Positions 51,000 through 61,150 are shown, numbered from the stretch's first letter. The stretch: DNA of 64,000 bases from Mesorhizobium sp. J428 (GCF_024699925.1 NZ_JAJOMX010000001.1:3262001-3326000), one strand, 5' to 3'. Program-made: numbers and translations. The notes: generated by a model from the letters alone, not told the origin.

Positions 51000-51252
51000 C
51001 AAGTCCTCGTCCTACGATGATCGCTGCGGACGTCGCGCTGGAGCGGCCCGTTCCTCCATTCTCATCCTTGATCCTGGCCGCGCCTTGAGCGGCCTTCTTC
51101 GGGCTGTCCTGGCAGGGCGCAATCGCCCTTGCAACGGCGTACGCCGTCTTTCGCTTCGCCCGCCCTTCGGGTGCAAGGGCGCTCCCGCCCCGCCTCTCCG
51201 GACGCCATCAGGCCGCGACGGTCGCAGCCCAGGCAGGCGAAAGGAGAACATC
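51000..51252 (+). promoter_or_regulatory. structured leader of ardC
   Basis: GC-rich leader with nested perfect dyads: AGGGCG-CAAT-CGCCCT (51114-51129), the palindrome ACGGCGT-ACGCCGT (51134-51147), and the long-range pair CGCCCTTGCA/TGCAAGGGCG (51124-51133 with 51172-51181). GCGAAAGGAGAAC precedes ATG 51253. Comparable single-strand promoters drive anti-restriction genes entering a new host as single-stranded DNA; that role is inferred. Confidence 0.5.
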
Positions 51253-52182
51253 ATGGCCCGCATACAGAAATTCGATGTCCATCAGGAGATCACCAACCGC
51301 ATCGTGGCGGCTCTCGAAACCGCAGGTGAGTTCCGGCTTCCTTGGATCAGAAACAGGGGCGGCTCGATGAAGCGGCCCGTCAACATCGCCTCAGCCAAAT
51401 CCTACAACGGCGTCAATATCGTCTCTTTGTGGGTGGCCGCACAGGCATGCGACTATCCCTCGCATCTCTGGGGCACGTATCGCCAGTGGCAGGAACGCGG
51501 TTGCCAGGTCCGCCGCGGCGAGAAATCCTCGCTGATCGTCTTCTACAAGGAACTGGAATTCGAACAGATGAACGAGCAGACCGGCGCAACCGAGCAGGTC
51601 GAGCGGCTGATGGCACGCGCGAGCTTCGTGTTCAACGCGGCACAGGTCGACGGCTTCCCGCTCGACGCGGACGAACCGCTTCCCGGAGAACCCGTCTTCG
51701 ATCCGATCGAACGGGCGGAAGCCTTCACTCGGACCACGGGTGCGAAGGTCGAGGAGGACGGTGATCGCGCCTGCTACATTCCTTCGCTCGATGTCATCCG
51801 CATGCCAGACCGGAAACGCTTCATCGGCACCGAGACGACTACGCCGGCGGAAGGATTCTACTCGACCCTATGCCATGAGCTCGTGCACTGGTCGGGCACA
51901 AAGCATCGTCTCGACCGTGACATGACCGGTCGCTTCGGAACCGAGAGCTACGCCATCGAAGAGCTGATCGCCGAACTCGGCGCCGCCTTCCTGTGCGGCG
52001 ATCTTGGCATAACGCCGGAACCGCGCGCCGATCACGCCCAATACATCTCGAACTGGCTCAAAATGTGAATCGGCATGCAATTTTGACCCCCTAGGCGGGA
52101 GGATCGGCGTCCAATTTTGACCCCCCCCTCGTGAAGTCGATCTGCGACCATCCGTTCGTTTTGGCGAGCGGGTGGAGAGGGG

Positions 52183-53682
52183 ATGAAGACAGTGGACACG
52201 ATTGCCCGGGTTCGGCGTGCCTTTCATGTGCAGGGGTGGTCGCTCAAGCGGATCTGCCGCGAGCTGCACGTGTCGCGCAACACCGTCCGCAAGATCCTGA
52301 GGTCCGACGAGACATCGTTCTCTTATGAGCGGGAGCGACAGCCGAAGCCGAAGATCGGACCGTGGAAAGACCAGCTCGACGGGCTCCTGAACGGCAATCT
52401 CGGCAAGCCGGCGCGCGAGCAACTGACGCTGATCCGGATCTACGAGGAACTGCGCGCGCTCGGCTATGAGGGCGGCTACGACGCCGTGCGCCGCTACGCC
52501 GGGAGCTGGGCGAAGACGAGAGGATCGGCGACGGCCGAGGCCTACGTGCCGCTGCTCTTCGCGCCAGGCGAAGCCTACCAGTTCGACTGGAGCCACGAGA
52601 TCGTCCTGCTCGCCGGCGTGACGGTGACCGTGAAGGTCGCCCATGTCCGGCTCTGCCACAGCCGCATGATGTTCGTGCGGGCCTATCCGCGCGAGACGCA
52701 GGAGATGGTGTTCGACGCCCACGACCGGGCCTTCGCCTTCTTCGGCGGCGCCTGCACGCGCGGCATCTACGACAACATGAAGACGGCGGTGGAGACGGTC
52801 TTCGTCGGTAAGGAGCGGCAGTACAACCGTCGCTTCCTGCAGATGTGCAGCCATTATCTGGTCCAGCCGGTTGCCTGCACACCGGCCTCGGGCTGGGAGA
52901 AGGGGCAGGTCGAGAACCAGGTCGGGCTGGTGAGGGAGCGCTTCTTCACGCCTCGGCTGCGCTTCAGGAGCTACGAGGAGCTGAACGCCTGGCTGCTCGA
53001 TAAGTGCGTCGCCTACGCCAAGGCCCACCGCCATGTCGACCAGCCGGAGCGCACCATCTGGGACGTGTTCGAGGAGGAGCGCGGCAAGCTGGTCGAGTAT
53101 CGCGGCCCTTTCGACGGCTTCCACACGGTTCCCGCCTCTGTCACGAAGACCTGCACCGTGCGCTTCGACAACAACAAGTACTCGGTGCTGTCGACCGCGG
53201 TCGGCCGGCCCGTCGAGATCCAGGCCTATGCTGATCGCATCGTCATGCGCCAGGACGGCACGATCGTTGGTGAGCATGCCCGCTCGTTCGGCCGCAACCA
53301 GACGGTCTACGATCCATGGCACTACGTCCCGGTGCTGGCGCGCAAGCCCGGCGCGCTGCGCAACGGTGCACCGTTCCAGGGCTGGGAACTGCCGCCGGCG
53401 ATGGAGCGGGTCAGGCGCAGGCTGAAGGCTGCCGACGACGGCGACCGGCAGATGGTGTCGATCCTGACGGCGGTGCTGTCGGATGGGCTCGCTGCCGTAG
53501 AGACCGCCTGCCAGCAGGCGCTTGCCGAGAACGTCTGCTCGTCCGCCGTCATCCTCAACATCCTGGCCCGCCGGCGCGATCCGGCGCCTGCCGTGACCAT
53601 CCTCACCCCGGATGCGCTTCGCCTGCGACACGAGCCGCAGGCCGACTGCGCCCGCTACGACAGCCTCAGGAGGGCAAGCTGA
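52183..53682 (+). CDS. istA: IS21 transposase IstA
   Basis: 499 residues. N-terminal helix-turn-helix ([20 protein letters not shown]) and DDE integrase core ([20 protein letters not shown] with the first Asp, [14 protein letters not shown] with the second, [20 protein letters not shown] with the Glu). Followed with a 1-bp overlap by istB. Confidence 0.92.
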   Translation: MKTVDTIARVRRAFHVQGWSLKRICRELHVSRNTVRKILRSDETSFSYERERQPKPKIGPWKDQLDGLLNGNLGKPAREQLTLIRIYEELRALGYEGGYDAVRRYAGSWAKTRGSATAEAYVPLLFAPGEAYQFDWSHEIVLLAGVTVTVKVAHVRLCHSRMMFVRAYPRETQEMVFDAHDRAFAFFGGACTRGIYDNMKTAVETVFVGKERQYNRRFLQMCSHYLVQPVACTPASGWEKGQVENQVGLVRERFFTPRLRFRSYEELNAWLLDKCVAYAKAHRHVDQPERTIWDVFEEERGKLVEYRGPFDGFHTVPASVTKTCTVRFDNNKYSVLSTAVGRPVEIQAYADRIVMRQDGTIVGEHARSFGRNQTVYDPWHYVPVLARKPGALRNGAPFQGWELPPAMERVRRRLKAADDGDRQMVSILTAVLSDGLAAVETACQQALAENVCSSAVILNILARRRDPAPAVTILTPDALRLRHEPQADCARYDSLRRAS

Positions 53683-54416
53683 TGGAACGCACCCAGGTTC
53701 TGGACCTGATGGGAACGCTGAAGCTCTACGGCATGCGCAGCGCCTACGACGAGATCATGACCACTGCGATCAAGCGCCAGCATGAGCCGCCGAGGGTCGT
53801 CGGCGACCTGCTGTCGGCCGAGATCGCCGAGAAGCAGGCGCGCTCCATCAAGTACCAGCTCACCGTCGCCAAGCTGCCGCTGGCCAAGGACATCGACGAC
53901 TTCGACTTCCCCGGCACTCCCGTCAACGAGACGCTCGTGCGCGACCTCGCCACCGGCGCCTTCGTCGCCGACCAGCGCAACGCCGTGCTCATCGGTGGCA
54001 CCGGCACGGGCAAGTCGCATCTGGCCATCGCGATCGCCCGCGCACTCATCCGCAACGGAACTCGTGGCCGCTTCTTCAACGTCGTCGATCTGGTCAACCG
54101 GCTGGAGACCGAGCACCGCTCCGGCAAGCAGGGACGCATCGCCGACTACCTCACCCGGCTCGACTTCGTCGTGCTCGACGAGCTCGGCTACCTCCCCTTC
54201 GCCCAGGCCGGCGGCCAGCTCCTATTCCACCTGATCAGCCGGCTCTACGAGCGGACCTCCATCATCGTCACCACCAACCTCGCCTTCGGGGAATGGCCGG
54301 CCGTCTTCGGCGACGCCAAGATGACCACCGCTCTGCTCGACCGGCTCACCCATCACTGCGAGATCATCGAGACCGGCAACGAATCCTGGCGCTTCAAGAA
54401 CCGCACTCAAAGCTAA
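53682..54416 (+). CDS. istB: IS21 helper ATPase IstB
   Basis: 244 residues from ATG 53682. AAA+ ATPase related to DnaC: Walker [16 protein letters not shown], Walker [13 protein letters not shown], and sensor region [15 protein letters not shown]. It chooses target sites and stimulates IstA. Confidence 0.93.
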   Translation: MERTQVLDLMGTLKLYGMRSAYDEIMTTAIKRQHEPPRVVGDLLSAEIAEKQARSIKYQLTVAKLPLAKDIDDFDFPGTPVNETLVRDLATGAFVADQRNAVLIGGTGTGKSHLAIAIARALIRNGTRGRFFNVVDLVNRLETEHRSGKQGRIADYLTRLDFVVLDELGYLPFAQAGGQLLFHLISRLYERTSIIVTTNLAFGEWPAVFGDAKMTTALLDRLTHHCEIIETGNESWRFKNRTQS

Positions 54417-54754
54417 AGCCGGAAAGTCTCACCGACGCGCCCGACCGGGCTGCGCAACCCAGACCAGCTCCACCCGGTCGGGCGCTCACCGTCGCGCACT
54501 ACGAGGGGGTCAATATTGGACGCCGATGCGGGGTCATCTTTGCGCGCCGATTGACACTCAAAATCCTGAAAGACGACAAGAAGGCCGTGTTCACCGCCGC
54601 CTCGAAAGCTTCCGAAGCGGCCAATTGGCTGCTGACCCGTGAAGAGGGCGCGCCATAAGGCGCGCACTCTTCCTGCAGATATTGCCTGCCGAACATTTGC
54701 CGACTATCGCAGCGACATTGAGTTCCCTTTCGCAATCCCAACAGGAATCTGTCC

Positions 54755-55222
54755 ATGGCCGAGCAAATCGAACGCGACCAGATCACGTCGCTCACCGCCG
54801 ATATCGTATCGGCCTATGTGTCCAACAATCCGGTTCCGGCCGGTGAGCTTGCCAGCCTCATTGGCGACATTCACAGGTCCCTGACAACTCTCACCACGGG
54901 AAAGAAGGAATCTCCTGCCGAGCCGCAAAAGCCGGCCGTTCCGGTGAAGAAGTCTGTCTACGAGGATTACATCGTCTGTCTGGAAGACGGGAAGAAGTTC
55001 AAATCGCTGAAGCGTCATCTTGGTGTGCACTACGGTCTCACGCCCGACGAATACCGCGCCAAGTGGAACCTGCCGGCCGACTATCCGATGGTGGCGCCGG
55101 CCTATGCCGCAGCCCGGTCGGCATTGGCAAAGACCATGGGGCTTGGACGGAAGAAAGCCGAAGTTCCGGCAACGGCGCCCGCATCGGCAAAACGGGGGCG
55201 CAGAGTTGGCGCGAAGACGTAG
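54755..55222 (+). CDS. mucR: MucR/Ros-family zinc-finger transcriptional regulator
   Basis: 155 residues. A prokaryotic C2H2-type finger is visible in DYIVCLEDGKKFKSLKRHLG and the following VHYGLTPDEYRAKWNLP; the first ligand region has one cysteine where classical Ros has two, as in many MucR proteins. The C-terminus is basic. MucR proteins control exopolysaccharide and plasmid transfer genes in rhizobia; here it stands between ardC and the relaxase genes. RBS AACAGGAAT precedes the ATG. Confidence 0.88.
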   Translation: MAEQIERDQITSLTADIVSAYVSNNPVPAGELASLIGDIHRSLTTLTTGKKESPAEPQKPAVPVKKSVYEDYIVCLEDGKKFKSLKRHLGVHYGLTPDEYRAKWNLPADYPMVAPAYAAARSALAKTMGLGRKKAEVPATAPASAKRGRRVGAKT

Positions 55223-55357
55223 CTGAATTTTTGCCGGCAAGCAGCCCTGTTGGACCGCAAGCCATTTTCATGGCGCCGACGGACGATTTGTTGGGTGCAT
55301 TCAGAGCGACATCAACAGGCTCGTCTGCCGACCGTTTCGTGGACCAGTTAGGGGCAG

Positions 55358-55684
55358 CTATCGCAGGCTACGGTAGTGCGGCCGAACATACGTTCCATCG
55401 TCGCGCGTGTAACCGCTGACATAGGAAGTGCGCGGATTGCCGGTTACCGTCGAGATTGCCCCGTATCCGATTGCAGTCCTCCGGCGTCTTTCTTCCTCTA
55501 GCCGGGGTAGATGTTCGCCCTGTCCGCCTTCAACGTATCGCTGGCGGTCGACACGCTGATTAAGGCCGTCTCCGAAATAGATGAAGGAGGGGTTTCTTGG
55601 AGCAGTTTCCTGCGCATGCGTCATCTCTAGGGAGGTTGTCACAAGAGCAGACAATCCCAATACCCCGATCCTGATGTAGCGCAT
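55358..55684 (-). CDS. small secreted protein with GYTRxDGTYV motif
   Basis: 108 residues from ATG 55684; upstream in-frame codons to 55846 are unlikely. Signal peptide MRYIRIGVLGLSALVTTSLE...AQ, then a basic helical part (GEHLPRLEEERRRRTAIGYG) and the C-terminal motif YVSGYTRDDGTYVRPHYRS, found in many small exported alphaproteobacterial proteins. Function unknown. Confidence 0.6.
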   Translation of the reverse strand: MRYIRIGVLGLSALVTTSLEMTHAQETAPRNPSFIYFGDGLNQRVDRQRYVEGGQGEHLPRLEEERRRRTAIGYGAISTVTGNPRTSYVSGYTRDDGTYVRPHYRSLR

Positions 55685-56093
55685 ATGCCCGCCTCGTATT
55701 TTGAGTTGAGCATACCCCAAAGCTAAGAATCTATTCTTTCTACAATAGAGACAATTTTTCGCTAAACATTCGTTCAATCGGAAAGCTATCGTGCCGATGA
55801 CGCCGGTCGAGAGGTCGGCGCGTTTTTCGGTCTGACCGCTCTGCACCCTCCGCAGCTTCGGCAGGTGTAAGCCAACGTTGTAGTGTTGATACGAGGCGAT
55901 TCAGTAGCCGATGACAAGTTACGCATATCGAAACTTGAGCGGATCGACACGATGCCGACGCCGCGAAGACGCCGGCCGGCGAATCTATGCCCGATCTGGA
56001 CGCGGCGGCTGACGCGGCAATCTCATATCGCTTCTCGAGCAGTTTGAATCGCAAATGACCGCGATGATGCAGCAGTGCTGCCAGATGGAGCGG
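55685..56093. other. gap of about 400 bp before the relaxase gene end
   Basis: AT-rich promoter-like DNA (AATCTATTCTTTCTACAATA) upstream of the secreted protein. The rest has no protein-like frame or strong repeat. Confidence 0.35.
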
Positions 56094-58808
56094 TTACGAT
56101 AGATCGAGCCCCTGTTCCCGTCTCAATCGACGACCACGTTGACGCAAAAGGGAAGCTGCCCATATCGGAATATCGTCATCGCTGACATAGACGCGCAGCG
56201 CTTCGCGGTGTCGGGTCATGGCGACATAGCTGAGTGCTTCGTCCATACTGCGCGATGCCAATACATAGGAGCGATCCACGGTTGCTCCCTGCGATTTGTG
56301 GATCGTCACCGCGTAGCCATGATCGAAATGGACGTATCGACGCGGGTCGAATGCGACGCGGGCTGACGGTCCGACCTCACCATCGATGGAAACAATGACC
56401 TGGTCGGTGTCGACTGTCTCGACGGTGCCGAGCATTCCATTCTTGACGCCGAGGTCGCGATCATTGCGGGTGAACGCGATGCGGTCCCCAGCCGCAAAGG
56501 CTCGTGGACCCGTCTCGGTCATGTAAATGGTCTCGGCCGGCATATCTGCCGACAGACGAACTGCACGCCGAATTGCCTGGTTGATGGCGTATACGTCCTT
56601 GCGGCGGTGTGCGAAGGCCAACTGCGTCGAGGATGCGCAGGTTTTCCGATCTTGGAGATACTCTTCCAAAAGCGCTGCGAGAGCTGTCTCCCGCGCACTG
56701 CTGCGGTGAACTGCCCCCTCTGCGTCATAGGCATTCAGCGCTTCTTGCAAACGCCCTTCGGCAAGGTCGCGAGAAGCATGTCTCTGCCACGCTTCCCGCT
56801 GTCGATGTATCGCTGTGAGGCGAGCAGCACCGTGACAATCGATGAGTGCGCGGAAAGGTGTCCCGGCCTCGATGGGCTGAATTTGACCCGGGTCGCCGAC
56901 CAGCACCAGCTTGGCGCCTATCTGACGAAGCTTGCCGACAATGCGCATCATCTGGCGCGTGCCGACCATTCCAGCTTCGTCGACAACAAGGATATCGCCC
57001 TTGGCGATGGGCTCGTAGCCGTTTTTCCAGCTCGTCTCCAGTGACGCCAGTGTTCGACTCTCAATGCCGGATGCATTCCGCAGGCCTTCTGCCGCCTTGC
57101 CGGACAATGCGGCTCCGTGCACCTTGACGCCTTGACGCGCCCAAGCGTTGTTGGCCGTCTCCAACATCGTGCTCTTACCCGATCCGGCAAGTCCAACCAC
57201 GCAGGCCAATTGCTGACCGCCAAGAATATGATGCAGTGCCGCTTTCTGCTCCTCACTCAGTTCAGCACCGAAGCGGTCCTGCAACCGTTCGTTCTGCTCC
57301 CGTATCGTCTGTGTGACGTGGTGTGGTGCGATGGCAAGGCCACTCGACATTGCCAAGGCTTGCGCATCTGCCTTCAGCTTATGAACCGCGTTTCGGTAGT
57401 CCTTGGTCGTGATATGACCGTCGTCCAGCCGGACAAGTTCCGGGGAGGCCAACGCTTTGTCGATCGCCGGACGCAAAGCGAGAGGATCATCGATGAAGTC
57501 CGCCAGAGCCCGCTTGACGTCCAGTTCGCTGAACGACTCGTGCTTATGTGAAATATGCTCCAGGATCAGCCTGGGCTGATCAGCCAATTGGGTTCTGGTG
57601 AACGGGATCGGTTCTTTCGGCAGCACCAGCTTCTGCCGCGGGTCTGGCCTCAAGGCCGCGGCGAGGGTTTCGTCCAGCGCCTTCGAAAGGCTACCCCTTT
57701 CGCGGTCCATTGCCCTACGGACACGAAGATGCCGGTCGATCAATTCCTGCCGTTCAGCCCGATCGCGGGCGTCGCAGGCTTCGGCTTCTTTTGTCAGTTC
57801 GCCGAGCAACAGGTTGTATCGGCCGTTCAATCGTGCCCAGGCGGCTCTGATCCCGCGAGGCAAGCGTTGTTGGCGAGCAAGGTTCTCCGCAATCCTGCGC
57901 TTTTGTTGGGCTAACAAGAGCGTGTGGCGCTCTTGGCGCTGTTCGATCACCAAGCGGTTTCGTCGTGCTTCAAAATCCGGGCTGACGGTTGGCAGACGGG
58001 ATGAACGATCTTTGGTCGGCAATCCCTCGAAGAGTGCCGTTGCTTCCTCCACCGGCGGCAGATCGTCTGGTTCGCCCAGTCGAACGCGCAGCTCCTTCGG
58101 CTTCAGCCCCAACCAGCGGGACAGAGACCATACTTTGCCATCGGCATCGACGGCGACGAATCCGCGCCGATCTCCGCGGGCAAGGCAATATCCCTCGTCC
58201 CACAGCGAGGCCGCAAAGCTGCCGCGTGAGTCGGATTGTGCCCAGCACTTCTGGAACAGAGATTTGACTGCCTTCGGAGCGTGCCCGGTTCGTTTTGCCT
58301 GTCCGGCCTCAGCGCGTGAATAGTTCGAAGGATCGCGGCGGGTGTAATCAATAAACCCTTCGGGTGTCGACCAACCATGGTCGCGATAGAGCGCAATCGA
58401 CATGTCCATCAGCTTGCGCTTGCTGTGCGCCATGTTGATCGCCTTCATCCGGCGGATATCGATGCGCGACCAGACGCAATGGGCATGACGACGTCCATGC
58501 TTCTCATGAAAGACGATTGCACGCGGTTGCCCGCCAAGGCCGAGCTTGGCTTCAATTCGGGTGATGGCCTCCTCGAACTCTTCCACCGTCACCTTCGTAC
58601 CCGGCGGTGGGTTCAGCGAAAGAGAGAAGAGGTATTTTCGGCACTGAGTGCCCTGAGCGACAGCCTCGACTTCAGCGAAGGCCCCGTCGAGATCGTCGGC
58701 GATGAAGCCCACGACGGAATGCACGCTCACATGATCATTGTCGGAGAGGTTCAGAAGATGCCGCGCCAATTCGGCGCCGAACCCCCGTTCATTTCCCTCC
58801 AGGATCAT
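56094..58808 (-). CDS. traA: relaxase-helicase fusion (TraA-like conjugative relaxase)
   Basis: 904 residues. Residues ~1-200 form a relaxase/mobilisation-nuclease domain with the metal-binding histidine block VFHEKHGRRHAHCVWSRID (His101, His104, His108, His110). A basic linker leads to a RecD/TraA-type helicase: Walker A GLAGSGKST at about residue 540, Walker B ILVVDEAGMVG, LVGDPGQIQPIEAG, and a late TIHKSQGATVDRSYVLAS. It would nick the origin of transfer and unwind the strand. The first Tyr is only at residue 59, unlike the N-terminal catalytic Tyr of most families. Confidence 0.87.
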   Translation of the reverse strand: MILEGNERGFGAELARHLLNLSDNDHVSVHSVVGFIADDLDGAFAEVEAVAQGTQCRKYLFSLSLNPPPGTKVTVEEFEEAITRIEAKLGLGGQPRAIVFHEKHGRRHAHCVWSRIDIRRMKAINMAHSKRKLMDMSIALYRDHGWSTPEGFIDYTRRDPSNYSRAEAGQAKRTGHAPKAVKSLFQKCWAQSDSRGSFAASLWDEGYCLARGDRRGFVAVDADGKVWSLSRWLGLKPKELRVRLGEPDDLPPVEEATALFEGLPTKDRSSRLPTVSPDFEARRNRLVIEQRQERHTLLLAQQKRRIAENLARQQRLPRGIRAAWARLNGRYNLLLGELTKEAEACDARDRAERQELIDRHLRVRRAMDRERGSLSKALDETLAAALRPDPRQKLVLPKEPIPFTRTQLADQPRLILEHISHKHESFSELDVKRALADFIDDPLALRPAIDKALASPELVRLDDGHITTKDYRNAVHKLKADAQALAMSSGLAIAPHHVTQTIREQNERLQDRFGAELSEEQKAALHHILGGQQLACVVGLAGSGKSTMLETANNAWARQGVKVHGAALSGKAAEGLRNASGIESRTLASLETSWKNGYEPIAKGDILVVDEAGMVGTRQMMRIVGKLRQIGAKLVLVGDPGQIQPIEAGTPFRALIDCHGAARLTAIHRQREAWQRHASRDLAEGRLQEALNAYDAEGAVHRSSARETALAALLEEYLQDRKTCASSTQLAFAHRRKDVYAINQAIRRAVRLSADMPAETIYMTETGPRAFAAGDRIAFTRNDRDLGVKNGMLGTVETVDTDQVIVSIDGEVGPSARVAFDPRRYVHFDHGYAVTIHKSQGATVDRSYVLASRSMDEALSYVAMTRHREALRVYVSDDDIPIWAASLLRQRGRRLRREQGLDLS

Positions 58809-59263
58809 CGCTCACGGCCCAGCGCGGCGACCAGTAGGGTGCGGAGGGAAAGCACATATCCATAGGCTTCCTCAATCTTTGCCCGTTCACGCTCCTCAAT
58901 CACCAGAGTGCCGACATTGGCCTGACGGGCCAATTGATTAAGATTATTGGCGATGCGGGACTGACCCAAGAGACCAAGCGCCTCGGCTACCGCCTTCTTG
59001 TCTTCGACGACCGAGCCTGGCCGCCGCGCGCGGCGGCGTTCCTCTTCAGCAAACAGGCAGGCGCGGATATAGGCGCTGAGGGTCATGCCCGCCGCCATGT
59101 CCTCCAGCTTCTCACGCTCGGCCTCGGTCAGCCGCAGCGTAACCGGTATCGACTTCCGGCGCCTTTCTGTCCTTTCCCGTTTGGGAGAAGCGGCATTTTT
59201 GAATGAAACGGGCAGTGGTGTTGTTACCATGCCGGCGCCGGTGTCTGACTTCGTGCCGCTCAT
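58805..59263 (-). CDS. mobC: MobC-like relaxosome accessory protein
   Basis: 152 residues from ATG 59263, which overlaps the stop of the preceding gene (ATGA); ATG 59230 (MVTTPLPVSFKNAASPKRER) is possible. A ribbon-helix-helix-like start (KSIPVTLRLTEAEREKLEDM) is followed by the MobC-type ALGLLGQSRIANNLNQLARQ. It overlaps the relaxase start by 4 bp. It likely binds the transfer origin and helps the relaxase load. Confidence 0.82.
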   Translation of the reverse strand: MSGTKSDTGAGMVTTPLPVSFKNAASPKRERTERRRKSIPVTLRLTEAEREKLEDMAAGMTLSAYIRACLFAEEERRRARRPGSVVEDKKAVAEALGLLGQSRIANNLNQLARQANVGTLVIEERERAKIEEAYGYVLSLRTLLVAALGRER

Positions 59264-59640
59264 TGGGACGGCCCCGATCGATGCGGGCGTCGACGGGAAA
59301 CTGGTCCACTTTCTGCGGGTTTCGAGGCTTCCTTTGCTCCTCCGGCGGCCGCCTCGAACTCCCGAAGTCTGCGGGCTACCTCCGGCGAGGCCTTGATTTG
59401 ACCCGCCCAATTCTCCAGCTCTTCAAGGATTGAGAAGACCGGCTGCGTTTCTAGATTGCTCTCCTTAGGTGCACCAGCAATTTCAACAAGTTTAGTCGGT
59501 TCTCCAAATCGTTGGTTGTTCTGGGGCCACAGCGAAGAGCACTCGTTGCTCTCGGTTGCGACCATGTGCCGAGAATCACGATTGGTAACAGAACCCCAGT
59601 GTGAATCAGCGTGCAAAATTGGCGCTGACTCAGTTTTCAT
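59260..59640 (-). CDS. small protein of unknown function upstream of mobC
   Basis: Up to 126 residues from ATG 59640; ATG 59565 (MVATESNECSSLWPQNNQRF) may be the true start, since the first residues are encoded by an IS21-like end. The C-terminal half (FSILEELENWAGQIKASPEV, RRLREFEAAAGGAKEA) looks genuinely coding, and its stop overlaps mobC (ATGA). Probably part of the mobilisation unit. Confidence 0.5.
   Translation of the reverse strand: MKTESAPILHADSHWGSVTNRDSRHMVATESNECSSLWPQNNQRFGEPTKLVEIAGAPKESNLETQPVFSILEELENWAGQIKASPEVARRLREFEAAAGGAKEASKPAESGPVSRRRPHRSGPSQ
59600..59625 (+). repeat. orphan IS21-like terminal sequence
   Basis: TGTGAATCAGCGTGCAAAAT resembles the left end of the IS21 element at 52064 (TGTGAATCGGCATGCAATTT). 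No istA/istB follows; instead ISL3 debris starts. Possibly a relic of another IS21-type insertion. Confidence 0.4.
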
Positions 59641-59689
59641 AGCATTGTAACGAGGAGTGACAATGGTTTCACAAAAGGATCATTGCCAT

Positions 59690-60150
59690 GGTCCAAGCCT
59701 TCCGACCGTAGCCTTGTTCCTCTCGGCTTTGTTATTGATGCTGCCCACGGTGAGTCCGATGCGACGCTCATCACCATCCCTCCTTCAACTATGGCGAGTG
59801 CCTGTCCGACTCGCGGAACGAGATCAGGACGGGGCACAGCCGGTATCAGCTGCGTTTGGCGGATCTGCCGCCGGTCGGCAAGCTATTCGGCTGGTCGTTC
59901 GGGTGCAGCGATGATCGGGATCGACGACTGTGTGTGGCGACGCAACCAGCGCTATGGAACTATCATCTGCGATCTGGAGCGACGCAAGACTATCGCATTG
60001 CTTCCGGATCGAGAGCGTCGACGGTCCACAGCCTCAGATCGATACAGTTGCCCGGGACCGGGGGGCGGCTACGTAATTTCGGTGGCGAAGGCACTGCCGA
60101 AGGCGAACCAGGTCGTCGAGCGCTGGCATTTGACGGATAACGCCAGCCCG
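59690..60150 (+). pseudogene. ISL3-family transposase remnant
   Basis: In shifting frames the DNA reads VPLGFVIDAAHGESDATLIT, then LADLPPVGKLFGWSFGC, then IGIDDCVWRRNQRYGTIICDLERRK (first Asp region of ISL3 transposases), GGGYVISVAKALPKANQVVE and RWHLTDNAS. The C-terminal half is missing. At least two frameshifts. Confidence 0.7.
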
Positions 60151-60233
60151 GCCGAGCTGCCTTCTGATTTTTGGCCCGTTCTGAGCTGGAATTTTCCACT
60201 TATGATCCCGGTTTCGGGGGAGGGAGGATTTCC

Positions 60234-60500
60234 GTGAAGAGGTCGAGGTTTACGGAGGTGCAGATCGCCTTCATCCTGCGCCAGGCGGAGGAAGGAACAG
60301 CGGTCGCGGAAGTATGTCGTAAGGCAGGCATTTTGGACGCGACGTTCTACAATTGGGAGAAGCGCTATGGCGGCCTGACACCGTCCGTGGTGAAGCGCAT
60401 GCGTCGGCTCGAGGGCGAGAACAACGGGCTGAAGAAGATCGTCGCCGTCCTGCCGCTCGACAAGGCCATGCTGCAGGATGTTGTCCGGGGAACGCTATGA
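60234..60500 (+). CDS. IS3-family transposase OrfA
   Basis: 88 residues from GTG 60234. HTH: KRSRFTEVQIAFILRQAEEG, DATFYNWEKRYGGLTPS; coiled coil RRLEGENNGLKKIVAVLPLD. Its stop overlaps OrfB ATG 60497 (ATGA). Confidence 0.8.
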   Translation: MKRSRFTEVQIAFILRQAEEGTAVAEVCRKAGILDATFYNWEKRYGGLTPSVVKRMRRLEGENNGLKKIVAVLPLDKAMLQDVVRGTL

Positions 60501-61150
60501 AGCCTGCCTGCCGGCGACGGCTCGTTGATGAGGTCCGTGCGGATTGGAAGGTGTCGATCCGCCGGGCTTGTGCGACGTTTCGAATCGATACGTCGCTCTA
60601 TCACTACAGGTCGAAGCGCGGCGAGCAGGCCGACCTCAAAGCCAGAATCAGGGAGATCGCCCAGATGCGGGTGCGCTATGGCTACCGGCGGGTCCATGTC
60701 CTGCTGCGTCGCGAGGGCTGGGTGGTCAATCCGAAACGGATCTATCGCCTTTACGAGATGGGCCATCAGCTGCGGAACGGTGAGGCGGACAAGCAAGCGA
60801 TCCAGTGAATCGATTGCCCGCCGAAGACCGAAGCGCCGAGTGAAGGTGTCGAGTTCGATTTCTCTCGGCCGGGAAAGCCCACGGATAACGCATTCATCGA
60901 GTCGTTCAATGGCAAGTTCCAGGCGGAGTGCTTGAACGCCCACCGGTTCCTGAGTCTTGACGACGCCCGGGCCAAGATGGAGGAATGGTGTCAAGACTAC
61001 ATAGTCCGACCCCACAGCGATATCGGCAACAAGCCGCCGATATCGCTCATGAAAGGCTCCTGGCGGCCGTCCCGCCCTCAGCCTCACCACCCCGAAGTTC
61101 CGACCCGGAGCGATCCAAACACGCAGAGCAGCTCAGCCGGTCGCAGGTAG
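60497..61150 (+). pseudogene. IS3-family OrfB with core deletion
   Basis: The N-terminal part (MKPACRRRLVDEVRADWKVS ... YGYRRVHVLLRREGW ... RLYEMGHQLRN) stops near 60808. The C-terminal part (VEFDFSRPGKPTDNAFIESF ... LNAHRFLSLDDARAKMEEW) resumes near 60855 in another frame. The segment with the first two catalytic Asp residues is missing. Confidence 0.75.

Larger units (their letters stand above)
52064..54556 (+). mobile_element. IS21-family insertion sequence, 2493 bp, in ardC
   Basis: The ends are TGTGAATCGGCATGCAATTT and, on the opposite strand, TGTCAATCGGCGCGCAAAGA, each followed by TGACCCC. A second internal repeat, ATCGGCGTCCAAT(T/A)TTGACC, lies near each end (about 52102-52126 and 54505-54528). 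The target duplication is CTCAAAA (52057-52063 and 54557-54563). Both istA and istB are intact, so it looks young and possibly active. Confidence 0.93.
51253..54658 (+). pseudogene. ardC: ArdC-like antirestriction protein, interrupted by an IS21 element
   Basis: Residues 1-270 run from ATG 51253 (MARIQKFDVHQEITNRIVAA) with the ssDNA-binding ArdC N-terminus and the zincin motif CHELVHWSGTKHRL, to ISNWLK. The element at 52064-54556 interrupts it there. The tail resumes at 54564 as ILKDDKKAVFTAASKASEAA and ends EEGAP-stop. Removing the element and one copy of CTCAAAA gives a continuous 301-residue frame, the normal family length. ArdC proteins protect incoming DNA from restriction; this copy ends early at KM-stop. 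Confidence 0.88.

Noticed and set aside
51868..53631. 587-codon frame antisense to istA and the end of ardC
   Set aside because: It crosses an IS boundary and has antisense-like composition; istA on the other strand is unmistakable.
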